NCBI RefSeq assembly: GCF_900167435.1
Contig: NZ_FUWS01000001.1
Location: 435,295-499,294 of the forward strand
DNA from: Marinactinospora thermotolerans DSM 45154
Lineage (GTDB): Bacteria > Actinomycetota > Actinomycetes > Streptosporangiales > Streptosporangiaceae
DNA: 64,000 nt
Reading direction: 5' to 3'
A model generated the notes under the pieces. That model had not been told where the DNA came from and did not search any database. It worked only from the letters and a program-made list of their open reading frames with translations. Below are positions 55,008 to 63,407 of the stretch, piece after piece. Numbering within the stretch: position 1 is the first letter of the stretch; every line of letters begins with the position of its first letter. A program made the translations under genes and the position numbers.

Positions 55008-55166
55008 GCGGGGGCTCCTCGACATACTGGGGGATCCCGACCATACGGACAACACGAACCACGTAATTCGCAAATCGGACACGGTGGCCGACCTCGGCCA
55101 CCGTGTCAACCGAACGCGCCGTCGCGCGTCGCGTCCTTGCGCCCGTGGAGCGCCGGGACACGCCCC

Positions 55167-55847
55167 CTAGTCCCGCCCGTCGTCCCCCAGCCGGGCGTCG
55201 CGCACCGTGTTGGCGACGAGCACCCGGTTCGGCGCGTCCAGCTTCGCCATCACCCGGCCGACGACCGCCTTGACGTTGCTGACGCTCATGAAGAGGCTGT
55301 CGGCGATCTCGGTGTTGGACAGGCCCCGGCTGACGGCGAGGGCCACCTCGCGCTCGCGATCGGAGAGCGTGGCGACGCGCTCGCGGGCGCGGCGCCGCGT
55401 GTCGTCGTCCCCGCCGCCGACGGCCAGGCCGATGAGCCGGCGCGTGACCGAATCGGCCAGGTGCGTGCGCCTCCGGTGGACCGCGAGGATGCCCTCGACG
55501 AGTTCGTCCGGGGGCGCGTCCTTGAGGAGGAACCCGCTCGCGCCGGCGCGCAGGGCGCGGACTAGCGCGCGGTCCGAGTCCAGGGTGGTGAGGACGAGCA
55601 CGGGCGGCGCCCCGGGGGCGCTTCGGATGCGCTCGGTCGCGGTCACCCCGTCGGTTCCGGGCATCCGCAGGTCCATGAGGACCACATCAGGCGCGTGCTC
55701 GGCGACGACCCGCACCGCCTCCTCCCCGTCACCGGCCTCGGCGACCACCTCGATCGCCCCGCCTCCGATGAGCAGGCGCAGGCCACGCCGGACCATCGGG
55801 TCGTCGTCGACGACCACCACTCGCACCGGCTCGTTCACGGCGACCAT
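55167..55847 (-). CDS. NarL/LuxR-family response regulator
   Basis: A 226-residue two-component regulator. The receiver domain has acidic DDDP (about residue 14), phospho-acceptor Asp in VVLMDLRMPGTDG and Lys in FLLKDAP. The C-terminal LuxR HTH reads LSDREREVALAVSRGLSNTE and IADSLFMSVSNVKAVVGRVM. Its start overlaps the histidine kinase stop by 13 bases. It likely controls the divergent small membrane protein/ABC transporter operon at 57285-58845. Confidence 0.95.
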   Translation of the reverse strand: MVAVNEPVRVVVVDDDPMVRRGLRLLIGGGAIEVVAEAGDGEEAVRVVAEHAPDVVLMDLRMPGTDGVTATERIRSAPGAPPVLVLTTLDSDRALVRALRAGASGFLLKDAPPDELVEGILAVHRRRTHLADSVTRRLIGLAVGGGDDDTRRRARERVATLSDREREVALAVSRGLSNTEIADSLFMSVSNVKAVVGRVMAKLDAPNRVLVANTVRDARLGDDGRD

Positions 55848-57016
55848 GGTAGGCGCACCCGCAGTTCAAAGTGGTCCGCGCTGTCGGACCAGGACAGGGA
55901 CCCGCCGCAGATGGCGGCGCGTTCGGCCAGGCCCACGAGTCCCACACCGGAGTCCGATGCCCCGGTGTGCGCGCCCTCGCGGCCCCCGCCCGCCGCATCC
56001 GCTCCCCCGGCGCCGGAACGGTTGCGGACGGGGTTGCGCACCTCGATGAGGACCGCCTCCGCCCCGTCGGGCGTGATGCGCACCTCCACCCGGCCGGGGG
56101 CACCGTGCTTGCGGGCGTTGGTGAGGGCCTCCTGGACGATGCGGTAGGCGTGGCGGCCGGTGTTCGCGGGCGCCGGGAGCCGTCCGCTCACCTCGTCACG
56201 CACCTCCAGCCGGACGCCCGCCCTGCGGTTCTCCTCGAAGAGCCGGCCCAGTTCGTCGAAGGTCGGCTGCGGACGATCGGCCTCCTCGGCCTCCCCCTCG
56301 CGCGAACGCAGGTCGGAGAGGATGCCGCGCACCTCCGCGAGCGACTGGCGGGTGTTGGTGAGGATCTCCTCGGCCAGGGCGTCACGGTCGGCGGCGTCGA
56401 GGTCGGGACGGTAGGTGAGCGCGGAGGCGTTCAGCGAGATGAGCGTGAGCCGGTGCGCGAGGACGTCGTGCATCTCCCGGGCGATGCGGTTGCGCTCCTC
56501 CATCCTGGCGTTCTCCACGCGGAAGCGCTGCTCCCGTTCGGCGTCCAGCGCCCGTTCCCGCAGCACGCGGACCAGGTCGGCGCGGGCACCCCGGTAGGCC
56601 GAGGCCGCGGCCAGCGCCGCGACGGCCACGGCCACGAGGAGCAGTTCCACCCACAGCGGTTCGATCGGCTCCAGCGGGGTCCAGGGGGCGTGCAGGCCGA
56701 GGGCCAGGGCCACGGCGAAGAGGCCGCACAGGGGAAGCGCCTGCCGCCACCGCCGCCCCGAGGCGGACCGCGCGACCACGAGCCCGGCCAGACCGATGGA
56801 GGCGGTCGAGACGGCCGGCGCCGCGGCGACGACCCACCGGGCCCAGGGGCGGGACCCGAACCCGCGGCCCCCCACGACGAGCCCGGCCCCCAGGGCCGCG
56901 TCGGCAGCCAGGAGGGGCCAGGGGACGGTGATCCTGTTGCCGAGGTAGGAGTCGATGACCGCGAGGACGACGAACACCACGGTTGACCAGGGGACGAGAC
57001 GGCCGGTGATCCTCAC
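55835..57016 (-). CDS. Sensor histidine kinase (NarX/DesK-like)
   Basis: A 393-residue kinase with four to five N-terminal transmembrane helices and hardly any extracellular loop, an architecture common in intramembrane-sensing kinases. A coiled linker leads to the HisKA_3 box REMHDVLAHRLTLISL (phospho-His in MHD). The ATPase domain has YRIVQEALTNARKH (N box) and SGVGLVGLAERA (G box). GTG 57016 is chosen because the upstream frame is Arg/Pro-rich; the ribosome binding site is modest. It pairs with the overlapping response regulator and is divergent from the ABC transporter, so it probably senses the compound that transporter handles. Confidence 0.93.
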   Translation of the reverse strand: MRITGRLVPWSTVVFVVLAVIDSYLGNRITVPWPLLAADAALGAGLVVGGRGFGSRPWARWVVAAAPAVSTASIGLAGLVVARSASGRRWRQALPLCGLFAVALALGLHAPWTPLEPIEPLWVELLLVAVAVAALAAASAYRGARADLVRVLRERALDAEREQRFRVENARMEERNRIAREMHDVLAHRLTLISLNASALTYRPDLDAADRDALAEEILTNTRQSLAEVRGILSDLRSREGEAEEADRPQPTFDELGRLFEENRRAGVRLEVRDEVSGRLPAPANTGRHAYRIVQEALTNARKHGAPGRVEVRITPDGAEAVLIEVRNPVRNRSGAGGADAAGGGREGAHTGASDSGVGLVGLAERAAICGGSLSWSDSADHFELRVRLPWSP

Positions 57017-57284
57017 GGCCCCACCGTATAGCCGCTGCTCACCGCGCTCTCCCCCGACAGGGGTCCACGGCACCGAACGGGCACCCCGGTCCAGCGGGCA
57101 CGGTACCCGCGGCCATCCCGCCGGTACCCGGGTCCAGGCTCGCCGGCCGCCGGACAACGCCCCGGGGCCGCGCGACGGCGCTCCCGGCACCGGGGACACT
57201 GCCGCCGGCGCGGGTGCCCTCCTAGCGTGGTCGGCACCGCCCCGGCACACCTCCGGGGAACCGTTTCCGACAGCAAGGAGTTCC

Positions 57285-57449
57285 ATGTCAGCGGCGCTCT
57301 TGGTCGCGTCGATGGTCGCGTTCGCGGGTGCGATCACCATCGGGGCGCTCCGTTTCCTCTCACCGCGCGAGGAGAGGGGTTACGTCCTTCCCGGTGTCCT
57401 CCTCCTCGCCTACGCCGTCCTCTTCGGCCTGTGGATCGTGGTCGCGTGA
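57285..57449 (+). CDS. 54-residue membrane protein
   Basis: A small protein with two hydrophobic helices: residues 4-23 (ALLVASMVAFAGAITIGALR) and 34-52 (VLPGVLLLAYAVLFGLWIVV), separated by SPREERGY. The ribosome binding site AAGGAG is correctly spaced, and the stop overlaps the GTG start of the ABC ATPase, so translation is coupled. It could be a transporter subunit or an immunity/sensor peptide. No family recognised. Confidence 0.75.
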   Translation: MSAALLVASMVAFAGAITIGALRFLSPREERGYVLPGVLLLAYAVLFGLWIVVA

Positions 57450-58117
57450 GCCTGCTCGACATCCGCGACGTCTCCATGGCGCACGGCCGCACCCGGGTGC
57501 TCCGCAACATCGACCTGCGGATCGAACCGGGACACGTCTACGGACTGCTCGGCCCCAATGGCTCGGGGAAGACGACCCTGCTCAAGTCGATCCTCGGGGC
57601 CAACGACCACACCGGTGTCATCGAGCGCGCGCCGGGCCTGCGGGTCGGCCGCCTGATCGAGTACCCCGCGTTCTACGGCGGCCTGACCCTCCGGGAGAAC
57701 CTGGAGCTGCACGCCCGCTACCTGCGGACCCCCTTGGGGGAGATCCCCGGCCTGCTGGCGGAGGTCGGTCTGGGCGATCGGGCGGACCTGCGCTTCTCAC
57801 GCACCTCCCTGGGGATGCGCCAACGGCTCGGCATCGCCCGGGCGCTCCTCGGCGAGCCCGGACTGGTGCTGCTGGACGAGCCGACGAACGGCCTCGACCC
57901 CATCGGCATCCGCGACATCAGGGAGCTGATCCGCGCCGTCCAGCGCGAGCGGGGGACGAGCATGATCGTCTCCAGCCACAACCTGACCGAGATCGCCTCC
58001 CTCGCCGACCACCTGCTGTTCATGAAGGCCGGCCGGATCATCCGGCGCATGGCCGCCCGCGAGGTCCACGGCGATCTGGAGGACCTGTACGCGACGATCC
58101 TGGGGGACGGGGCATGA
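57446..58117 (+). CDS. ABC transporter ATP-binding protein
   Basis: A 223-residue ATPase with Walker A GPNGSGKT (about residues 38-45), a signature region TSLGMRQRLGIARAL (standard LSGGQ replaced by TSLGM, common in BcrA/LanF-type subfamilies), Walker B LVLLDEPTNGLDP and the switch His in VSSHNL. It groups by motifs with bacitracin/lantibiotic-type export ATPases. The GTG overlaps the small membrane gene, and its stop overlaps the permease start. Its permease partner is directly downstream. Confidence 0.95.
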   Translation: MSLLDIRDVSMAHGRTRVLRNIDLRIEPGHVYGLLGPNGSGKTTLLKSILGANDHTGVIERAPGLRVGRLIEYPAFYGGLTLRENLELHARYLRTPLGEIPGLLAEVGLGDRADLRFSRTSLGMRQRLGIARALLGEPGLVLLDEPTNGLDPIGIRDIRELIRAVQRERGTSMIVSSHNLTEIASLADHLLFMKAGRIIRRMAAREVHGDLEDLYATILGDGA

Positions 58118-58845
58118 GGACGCTGATCGCCAACGAGCTTCGCAAGATCCGGCGGGAGCGGTTCGTCTGGGCCGTCCTCGTGCTGAACGTGGTCCCCTTC
58201 GCGATGGTGGTCGTCAACCACGTGGTGAACGGAGGGGATCCCACCCTGGAGGGGTTCTACTTCACCTTCCACAACCAGTACACGATGGTCCTGCCCCTGG
58301 TGGTGTGCGCGACCGTCGCGGCCTGCTTCCACACCGAGTTCCGGAACGGGACCTACTTCGAGTGGCTCACCTGCGGCCGGTCCAGGCCGGCGCTGTGGGC
58401 GGCGAAGCTGACCGTCGCCTGCTGCCTGGTGGTGGTGCTGGCCGCGGTCAACCACGTCGGTCTCGTGCTGTTCTTCCTGGCCGAGAACCCCGATGCGGGG
58501 CTCCTGCGGATGAGCGCCGCCTACTGGCTCCTCGTCGGCGTGTCGATCGCCTCCGTCGCGCTCTTGTGCGCCCTGCTGACGCTGCTGACCCGCAACGTCG
58601 TCATCGTGAACGTCTTCGGGATCGGCCTGACCGTGGCCACGCTCGTGTTCATGGCCGCCGACTTCTCGTACCTGATCCCCACCTGCTTCGCCTACCGGCT
58701 CAGCGTGGGCATGATCGTCCCCGACGCGGCCTATCCGGATCTCGGGCTCGCGCTCGCGGTGGGCTGGTCGGTCACGGCGCTGTTCCTGCTGCTGCCGCTC
58801 CTGGCCAACCTCCTCGTCATCACCCGCCGCCGCTACCTGCGCTGA
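58114..58845 (+). CDS. ABC transporter permease (ABC-2/LanE-G-like)
   Basis: A 243-residue integral membrane protein with about six helices, starting MRTLIANELRKIRRERFVWA, the usual amphipathic lead of ABC-2 permeases for peptide export or immunity. Later segments include FRNGTYFEWLTCGRSRPALW, a cytoplasmic coupling loop. It overlaps the ATPase gene (ATGA). With the small membrane protein and the divergent two-component system it resembles antimicrobial-peptide detoxification modules. Confidence 0.9.
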   Translation: MRTLIANELRKIRRERFVWAVLVLNVVPFAMVVVNHVVNGGDPTLEGFYFTFHNQYTMVLPLVVCATVAACFHTEFRNGTYFEWLTCGRSRPALWAAKLTVACCLVVVLAAVNHVGLVLFFLAENPDAGLLRMSAAYWLLVGVSIASVALLCALLTLLTRNVVIVNVFGIGLTVATLVFMAADFSYLIPTCFAYRLSVGMIVPDAAYPDLGLALAVGWSVTALFLLLPLLANLLVITRRRYLR

Positions 58846-58895
58846 CCGGACGGCAGGCGCCTGGAGCCACAGGCAATGCCCATAGTGTCCGCATC

Positions 58896-59054
58896 ATGGA
58901 TCCCACTCCGAGGTCCCCCAACGGTCACGTCCGGTTCCACACCGCTCACGGCCAACCCGTGGACCTGAGCGGGAAGCCGGGGTCGACGGCCGACACCTCC
59001 ATCCCCCTCAACCCCGACGGCGCGTTCCCACGACCACAGGGCCGGCGGCAATGA
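58896..59054 (+). CDS. Small hypothetical protein
   Basis: A 52-residue hydrophilic frame, MDPTPRSPNGHVRFHTAHGQ onward, ending with a stop that overlaps the ATG of the next gene (ATGA). The overlap supports translation, but there is no clear ribosome binding site and no known family. Confidence 0.45.
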   Translation: MDPTPRSPNGHVRFHTAHGQPVDLSGKPGSTADTSIPLNPDGAFPRPQGRRQ

Positions 59055-59456
59055 GATCGGGTATCGAAGGGCTGACCGTCATCCGGGTCTGTTTCGACGC
59101 CGTGTTCTGCCGGTTGATCGAGGACGGGCAGGGGCTGCGCGTGGAGACGCGGGCGCGTCTGGACTCCGCGGAGGGGATCGTCTTCTTCCCCGGAGGAACC
59201 CGGTGCCGCCGCCGTGCGGCTGGTGGGTCTCTTCGGCAGGAGGATCGTCCAGGCCACGGCCGCCAAGGCCGGATCGTTGAGGCTGGTCTTCGACAACGGC
59301 GTCCGGCTCATGGTGCCGCCCGGCCCCGGATACGAGGCGTGGAGTCTCGTCGGTCCCCGGGGCGAACTGCTCGTGTGCTTTCCGGGTGGCGGGCTGGGAA
59401 GCTGGGGACGGCGTTGCGGGGAAGGAGGCGAGTCCGCTGCCGGGCCGGTCCCCTGA
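59051..59456 (+). pseudogene. DUF6188-like gene with a one-base frameshift
   Basis: The first frame encodes VIRVCFDAVFCRLIEDGQGL and RVETRARLDSAEGIVFFP. From about 59188-59193 the family-like reading moves one frame: EEPGAAAVRLVGLFGRRIVQ, then FDNGVRLMVPPGPGYEAWSL and GELLVCFPGGGL. One extra base in CCCCGGAGG explains the shift. Joined, it would be a protein of about 130 residues like the actinobacterial DUF6188 family, whose function is unknown. It is either inactive or affected by a sequencing error. Confidence 0.65.
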
Positions 59457-59979
59457 CCCGTTCCCCGGGGCCGGGAAGCCCGGGAAGGTCCGAGATCGAC
59501 GACGTCGGAGGGGTCCACCGCCGCCTCGGCGCCTACGCAGGAGCGGAACCCCGGTACGGCAGCGTCGGAGGCGAGCCACGGCTTCGTCCGCGACGGCCCG
59601 TCGCGGGGCACCGACAGGCCATCGCCGACATCACCAACAGCGGAGCCTCAAAGTCCCGTCTCCGCCAGGTCTACCGGTACGGCGTGGGCGGACCGGCCGA
59701 GGAGTCCGGCCCTCCACGCCGGCACAGCGCCTTCCCGTGGCTAGGCGACCGCCTCACGGCGGAACTCCTCCAGCGACCACGAGACGGCGGACGGGGTCAC
59801 CACTTCACGTGCGGACCCCGCCGGCACCGCCCCTCGCGGGGCCGCCGTCCGCGCGATGGCGCGGTGTCAGCCCCCGCTTTCAAGCCGCGACCGCCGGTGA
59901 CGGGGGCTCCCCGTCCCATGCGCCCACGCCGAACAGGTCCCCGGCCCGCTCCTGCGGTGGACCGGCCCCGCCGCCCCGG
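59457..59979. other. Gap of 523 bases, no gene seen
   Basis: No motif-bearing frame on either strand. It lies between the DUF6188-like gene and the convergent end of tctA. A terminator is expected here, but I could not identify a clean stem-loop. Confidence 0.5.
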
Positions 59980-61509
59980 TCACCCCGATCCCACCTCCGC
60001 CTTGCGCGACGGTGACCGCTCGGCGCGCTCCCGGATCCTCTTGACCGCGAACGCCGCGGCGACAACGGCCAGGATGGCGTAGATGCCGACCGCGATACCG
60101 CTGTCGACGAGGACCGTGAGGTCCCCCTGGCCGGCGGCCATCGCGCGGCGAAGCTCGCCTTCGGCGAGCGGCCCCAGGATGACGCCGATCAGCACCGGCG
60201 CGACGGGGACGTCGTAGCGGCGCATGAACAGTCCCAGGGCTCCGACCGCGTAGAGCAGCCCCACGTCGAAGATCGACCCCTTGGTCGAGTAGACGCCGAC
60301 CGTGGCGAAGACCAGGAGGCCGGCGTAGAGGTGCCTGCGGGGCAGGCGCAGCAGGCGCGCCCACAGCGGCGCGAAGGGAAGGTTGATCAGCAGCAGCAGG
60401 ACGGTGCCCAGGAACATGCTCGCCAGCAGCGCCCAGACGAGGTCGCCCTCGTTCTCGAACAACAGGGGACCGGGCTGCATCCCGTACTGCTGGAACGCCG
60501 CGAGCATGACGGCCGCGGTGGCCGACGTGGGCAGGCCGAGTCCCAGGAGCGGGATCATCGCGGTCGCCGTCGTGGCGTTGTTCGCCGCCTCGGGGCCGGC
60601 GACCCCCTCGATCGCGCCGCGGCCGAACTCGCTGTTGCCGCGTCGGCGGGCCAGCGCCTTCTCGACGCCGTAGGACAGGAAGGTGGGGATCTCGGCCCCG
60701 CCGGCCGGGATGACGCCGAACGGAAGTCCCAGGGCGGTGCCGCGCATCCACGGCAGCCAGGACCGGCGCAGGTCGCCGCGGCTGAGCCAGGGCGTCCCGG
60801 TGGCGATCGCCTGGACGGGGGCGCCACCGTCGGGACGGAACCCCTGGTACAGCACCTCGCCGACCGCCAACAGGCCGACGGTCACCACGACGATGCCGAT
60901 GCCGTCGAGGAGGTGGGAGACCCCCAGGGTCATGCGCACCGCGCCGCTCTGGTCGTCGATGCCGACGACGCTGATGGCGATGCCGATGCCCAGGGCCACG
61001 ATCCCGCGCAGAGGGGAGGCGGTGACCACGGCCGCCGTCGAGACGAAGGCGAGCATCGCCAGCGCGAAGTACTCCGCGGGGCCGAAGCCGAGCGCGAAGG
61101 CCACCATGCGCTGGGCGAAGAAGGCGACGACGGTGGTGGCGACGATCCCGCCGACGAACGAGCCGACCACGGCGGCGGCCAGGGCCTGCGAGGCGCGTCC
61201 GCTGCGCGCCATGGCGTGCCCCTCGAAGGCGGTGACGATCGACGAGCTCTGCCCCGGCGTGTTGAGCAGGATCGACGTCGTGGCACCGCCGAACTGTCCG
61301 CCGTAGTAGATGCCGGCGAACATGATGAAGGCCGCGGTGGGCTCCAGCAGGAAGGTGAGCGGCAGCAGCAGGGCGACCGCCATGGAGGAGCCGAGCCCGG
61401 GCAGGACGCCCACGGCCGTGCCGAGCACGACACCGGCCAGGCACCACATGAGGTTGGCGGGGGTGAGGGCGTCGGCGAACCCCGACAGCAGCAGGGAGAG
61501 CGAGTCCAT
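59980..61509 (-). CDS. tctA: Tripartite tricarboxylate transporter, large permease TctA
   Basis: A 509-residue protein with about twelve hydrophobic segments and the family hallmarks: [20 protein letters not shown] near residue 30, [20 protein letters not shown], and [20 protein letters not shown], with the repeated GG-rich loops of TctA. It forms the membrane complex with TctB and uses the binding protein TctC to import citrate or other tricarboxylates, driven by an ion gradient. It starts 3 bases after the tctB stop in the order tctC-tctB-tctA. Confidence 0.95.
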   Translation of the reverse strand: MDSLSLLLSGFADALTPANLMWCLAGVVLGTAVGVLPGLGSSMAVALLLPLTFLLEPTAAFIMFAGIYYGGQFGGATTSILLNTPGQSSSIVTAFEGHAMARSGRASQALAAAVVGSFVGGIVATTVVAFFAQRMVAFALGFGPAEYFALAMLAFVSTAAVVTASPLRGIVALGIGIAISVVGIDDQSGAVRMTLGVSHLLDGIGIVVVTVGLLAVGEVLYQGFRPDGGAPVQAIATGTPWLSRGDLRRSWLPWMRGTALGLPFGVIPAGGAEIPTFLSYGVEKALARRRGNSEFGRGAIEGVAGPEAANNATTATAMIPLLGLGLPTSATAAVMLAAFQQYGMQPGPLLFENEGDLVWALLASMFLGTVLLLLINLPFAPLWARLLRLPRRHLYAGLLVFATVGVYSTKGSIFDVGLLYAVGALGLFMRRYDVPVAPVLIGVILGPLAEGELRRAMAAGQGDLTVLVDSGIAVGIYAILAVVAAAFAVKRIRERAERSPSRKAEVGSG

Positions 61510-61512
61510 GGG

Positions 61513-62091
61513 CTAGAGGACCTTTCCGAGAAGTCCCGCGGGCAGTGCGACCTCCAGCAGGCCGGAGAAGACGAGCTGCACCACCCCGGCCAGGGCCGCG
61601 GCGACGCACAGGTCGAACAGGGGGCGCCGCCGGTCGAGGGCGTAGCTGATCCCCCAGAACAGCAGCGTTCCCGACAGGAGCCAGCCCAAGGGCTGCAGCA
61701 AGGCGAGGTGCGCCAGGAGGGTCGCGGCCATCGTCGTCAGGGTGCGCCAGTCGCCGCGCGGCGAGGGGGTTTCGGCGGTGTCTCGCCCGCCGCCCGCCCC
61801 TCCTCGGCCAATCCGCGCCGATCCCCGTCGCAGGGCCCATGTGGCCGAGACCAGCGCGGTGAGCATCAGCAGCGCGCCGACGGTCAGGGGGAAGAACTGC
61901 GGGCCGAGGAACCCCGACGCCTTGGGGACCCGCATCAGCGCGCCACCCGAGAGGAGGAGCAGGGCGACGACGGCCGTCACAGCGGGGACGGCCAGCGCGG
62001 AGCGGATCCGGCGTGGGCCGGGCCCGGTGGGGTCCGACGGCGCCCGTTCTCCCGGGGCCTGTTCCCTTCGCAGAGGTTCCGCCGTGGTCAT
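61513..62091 (-). CDS. tctB: Tripartite tricarboxylate transporter, small subunit TctB
   Basis: A 192-residue membrane protein with four hydrophobic helices after a Pro/Arg-rich cytoplasmic start. PKASGFLGPQFFPLTVGALL is the conserved part of TctB proteins. ATG 62091 overlaps the tctC stop (ATGA). It is the small permease of the transporter and pairs with TctA. Confidence 0.9.
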   Translation of the reverse strand: MTTAEPLRREQAPGERAPSDPTGPGPRRIRSALAVPAVTAVVALLLLSGGALMRVPKASGFLGPQFFPLTVGALLMLTALVSATWALRRGSARIGRGGAGGGRDTAETPSPRGDWRTLTTMAATLLAHLALLQPLGWLLSGTLLFWGISYALDRRRPLFDLCVAAALAGVVQLVFSGLLEVALPAGLLGKVL

Positions 62092-63083
62092 GACAGCCCC
62101 AATCCCTTGATGATCCCGGCGAGCCGCCGGTCCTCCTCGGCGAGAAAGTCCGCGAACTCCGCGCCGGTCGAGAAGGTGTCCTTCCAGCCGAACCGCCGCA
62201 GGCTGTGACCCCACTCCGGGGTCTCCACGAGGTCGCGCACCAGGTCTTCGAGTGTTCGCCGCTGCCCGTCGGTGAGGCCGGGGGCCGCGGCGAGACCGCG
62301 CCAGTTGGCCAGGTCGAGATCCAGACCCGACTCCCGGATGGTGGGAACGTCGACGCCGGGCAGGCGGTGCGCCGAGGAGACGGCCAGCGCGCGGACCTCG
62401 CCGACCTCGATCTGGGCCGCGAATCCGTTGAGGCTGGAGACGGCGACGTCGGCGGTGTGGGAGAGCAGCGCGGTCAGCACCTCCCCGTCGCCGGAGTAGA
62501 CGATGTAGTTCAGGTCCGCGGGATCGGCGCCCAGGCGTTGGAGCGCCAGCGCGGCCGTCAGGTGGTCGGCGGTCCCCACGGCGCCCCCGGCGACGGTGAT
62601 CCGGCGGGGGTCGGACCGCCAGCGGTCGGCGAGCTGGTCGAACGAGCGGACCGGGGAGTCGGCGCGCACGGCCACGACGACGTAGTCCTCGGCCAGCTTC
62701 GCCAGGGGCGTGATGTCGGCCAGGGTGGTCGGGGAGCCGGTGATCCGGATTCCCCCCAGGATCGACGTGCCCATGATCATCAGCACGTCGGAGCGTCCGT
62801 GCTGGCGGGACATGTGGGACAACCCGACCGTCCCCCCGCCACCGGGCAGGTTGACGACTTCGACCGTGCGCACCAGGCCGTTCTCCCCCAGCGCGTGCTG
62901 GGCCTGGCGGGCCACGCTGTCGAAGCCGCCGCCGGCGGCCGCGGGAACGACCATTTCGATGCGGGAGCCGGCGTGCTCCCGTGTCGTCTCGCTGTTGCGG
63001 ACCTCCAGTACGCCGCCGCCGAGCGCGGCCACGCCGGCCACCCCGGCGAGCATCTCGCGGCGGTTCAGGGTCGACCTCTTCAT
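62088..63083 (-). CDS. tctC: Tripartite tricarboxylate transporter binding protein TctC
   Basis: A 331-residue extracytoplasmic solute-binding protein. The N-terminus, MKRSTLNRREMLAGVAGVAA, has a twin Arg before a hydrophobic stretch, suggesting Tat export; no lipobox Cys is seen. The mature part shows MVVPAAAGGGFDSVARQAQH, VVNLPGGGGTVGL, and AGGAVGTADHLTAALALQRL, typical of the TctC/Bug family. ATG 63083 follows GGGAGAG. It leads the operon and is divergent from the aconitase gene, so tricarboxylate uptake and conversion are probably regulated together. Confidence 0.93.
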   Translation of the reverse strand: MKRSTLNRREMLAGVAGVAALGGGVLEVRNSETTREHAGSRIEMVVPAAAGGGFDSVARQAQHALGENGLVRTVEVVNLPGGGGTVGLSHMSRQHGRSDVLMIMGTSILGGIRITGSPTTLADITPLAKLAEDYVVVAVRADSPVRSFDQLADRWRSDPRRITVAGGAVGTADHLTAALALQRLGADPADLNYIVYSGDGEVLTALLSHTADVAVSSLNGFAAQIEVGEVRALAVSSAHRLPGVDVPTIRESGLDLDLANWRGLAAAPGLTDGQRRTLEDLVRDLVETPEWGHSLRRFGWKDTFSTGAEFADFLAEEDRRLAGIIKGLGLS

Positions 63084-63187
63084 CGCTCTCCCGGTTGTCG
63101 TGCGAGCAGGTGTCGCTGGGTTCTCGGGCTCCGCTCCGGGGGCGTGTACTCGTGACCCACGGCTCGCTGCACTGTGACGGGAGCCAT

Positions 63188-63215
63188 ATTGTACGAATCC
63201 GCTCTTAAGTGCAAT
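63188..63215. promoter_or_regulatory. Inverted repeat ATTGTAC-N14-GTGCAAT
   Basis: ATTGTAC (63188-63194) and GTGCAAT (63209-63215) are inverted copies with one mismatch and 14 bases between. It lies about 105 bases upstream of tctC, in the tctC/aconitase divergent region (63084-63407). The same layout recurs at 63348-63375. Confidence 0.55.
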
Positions 63216-63347
63216 CTTCGGGCGGCGTACGAGGTCGGTCAACAACCCGGACGACCCCGCAGCCACCCGAGCATCCAGGACGAAAAGCGCCGAGCAGGCG
63301 AGAAGCCGATCGCCTCCGAGACAGATCCAGCGGGAGGCGTAGCATGG

Positions 63348-63375
63348 ATTGTACTTAGTAGCGTTTTAGAACAAT
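63348..63375. promoter_or_regulatory. Second inverted repeat ATTGTAC-N14-GAACAAT
   Basis: ATTGTAC (63348-63354) and GAACAAT (63369-63375) repeat the same arms with the same 14-base spacing as the site at 63188-63215, 33 bases before the aconitase start. Two identically spaced copies in one divergent promoter suggest one regulator controlling both operons. Confidence 0.6.
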
Positions 63376-63407
63376 CGATGTCGGCGTGAAGGAGAAGCGA
63401 GGCAACG

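Noticed and set aside
60331-62208. 625-codon rightward frame opposite tctA and tctB
   Set aside because: Gln/Gly/Arg-rich shadow; the minus strand encodes recognisable transporter subunits.
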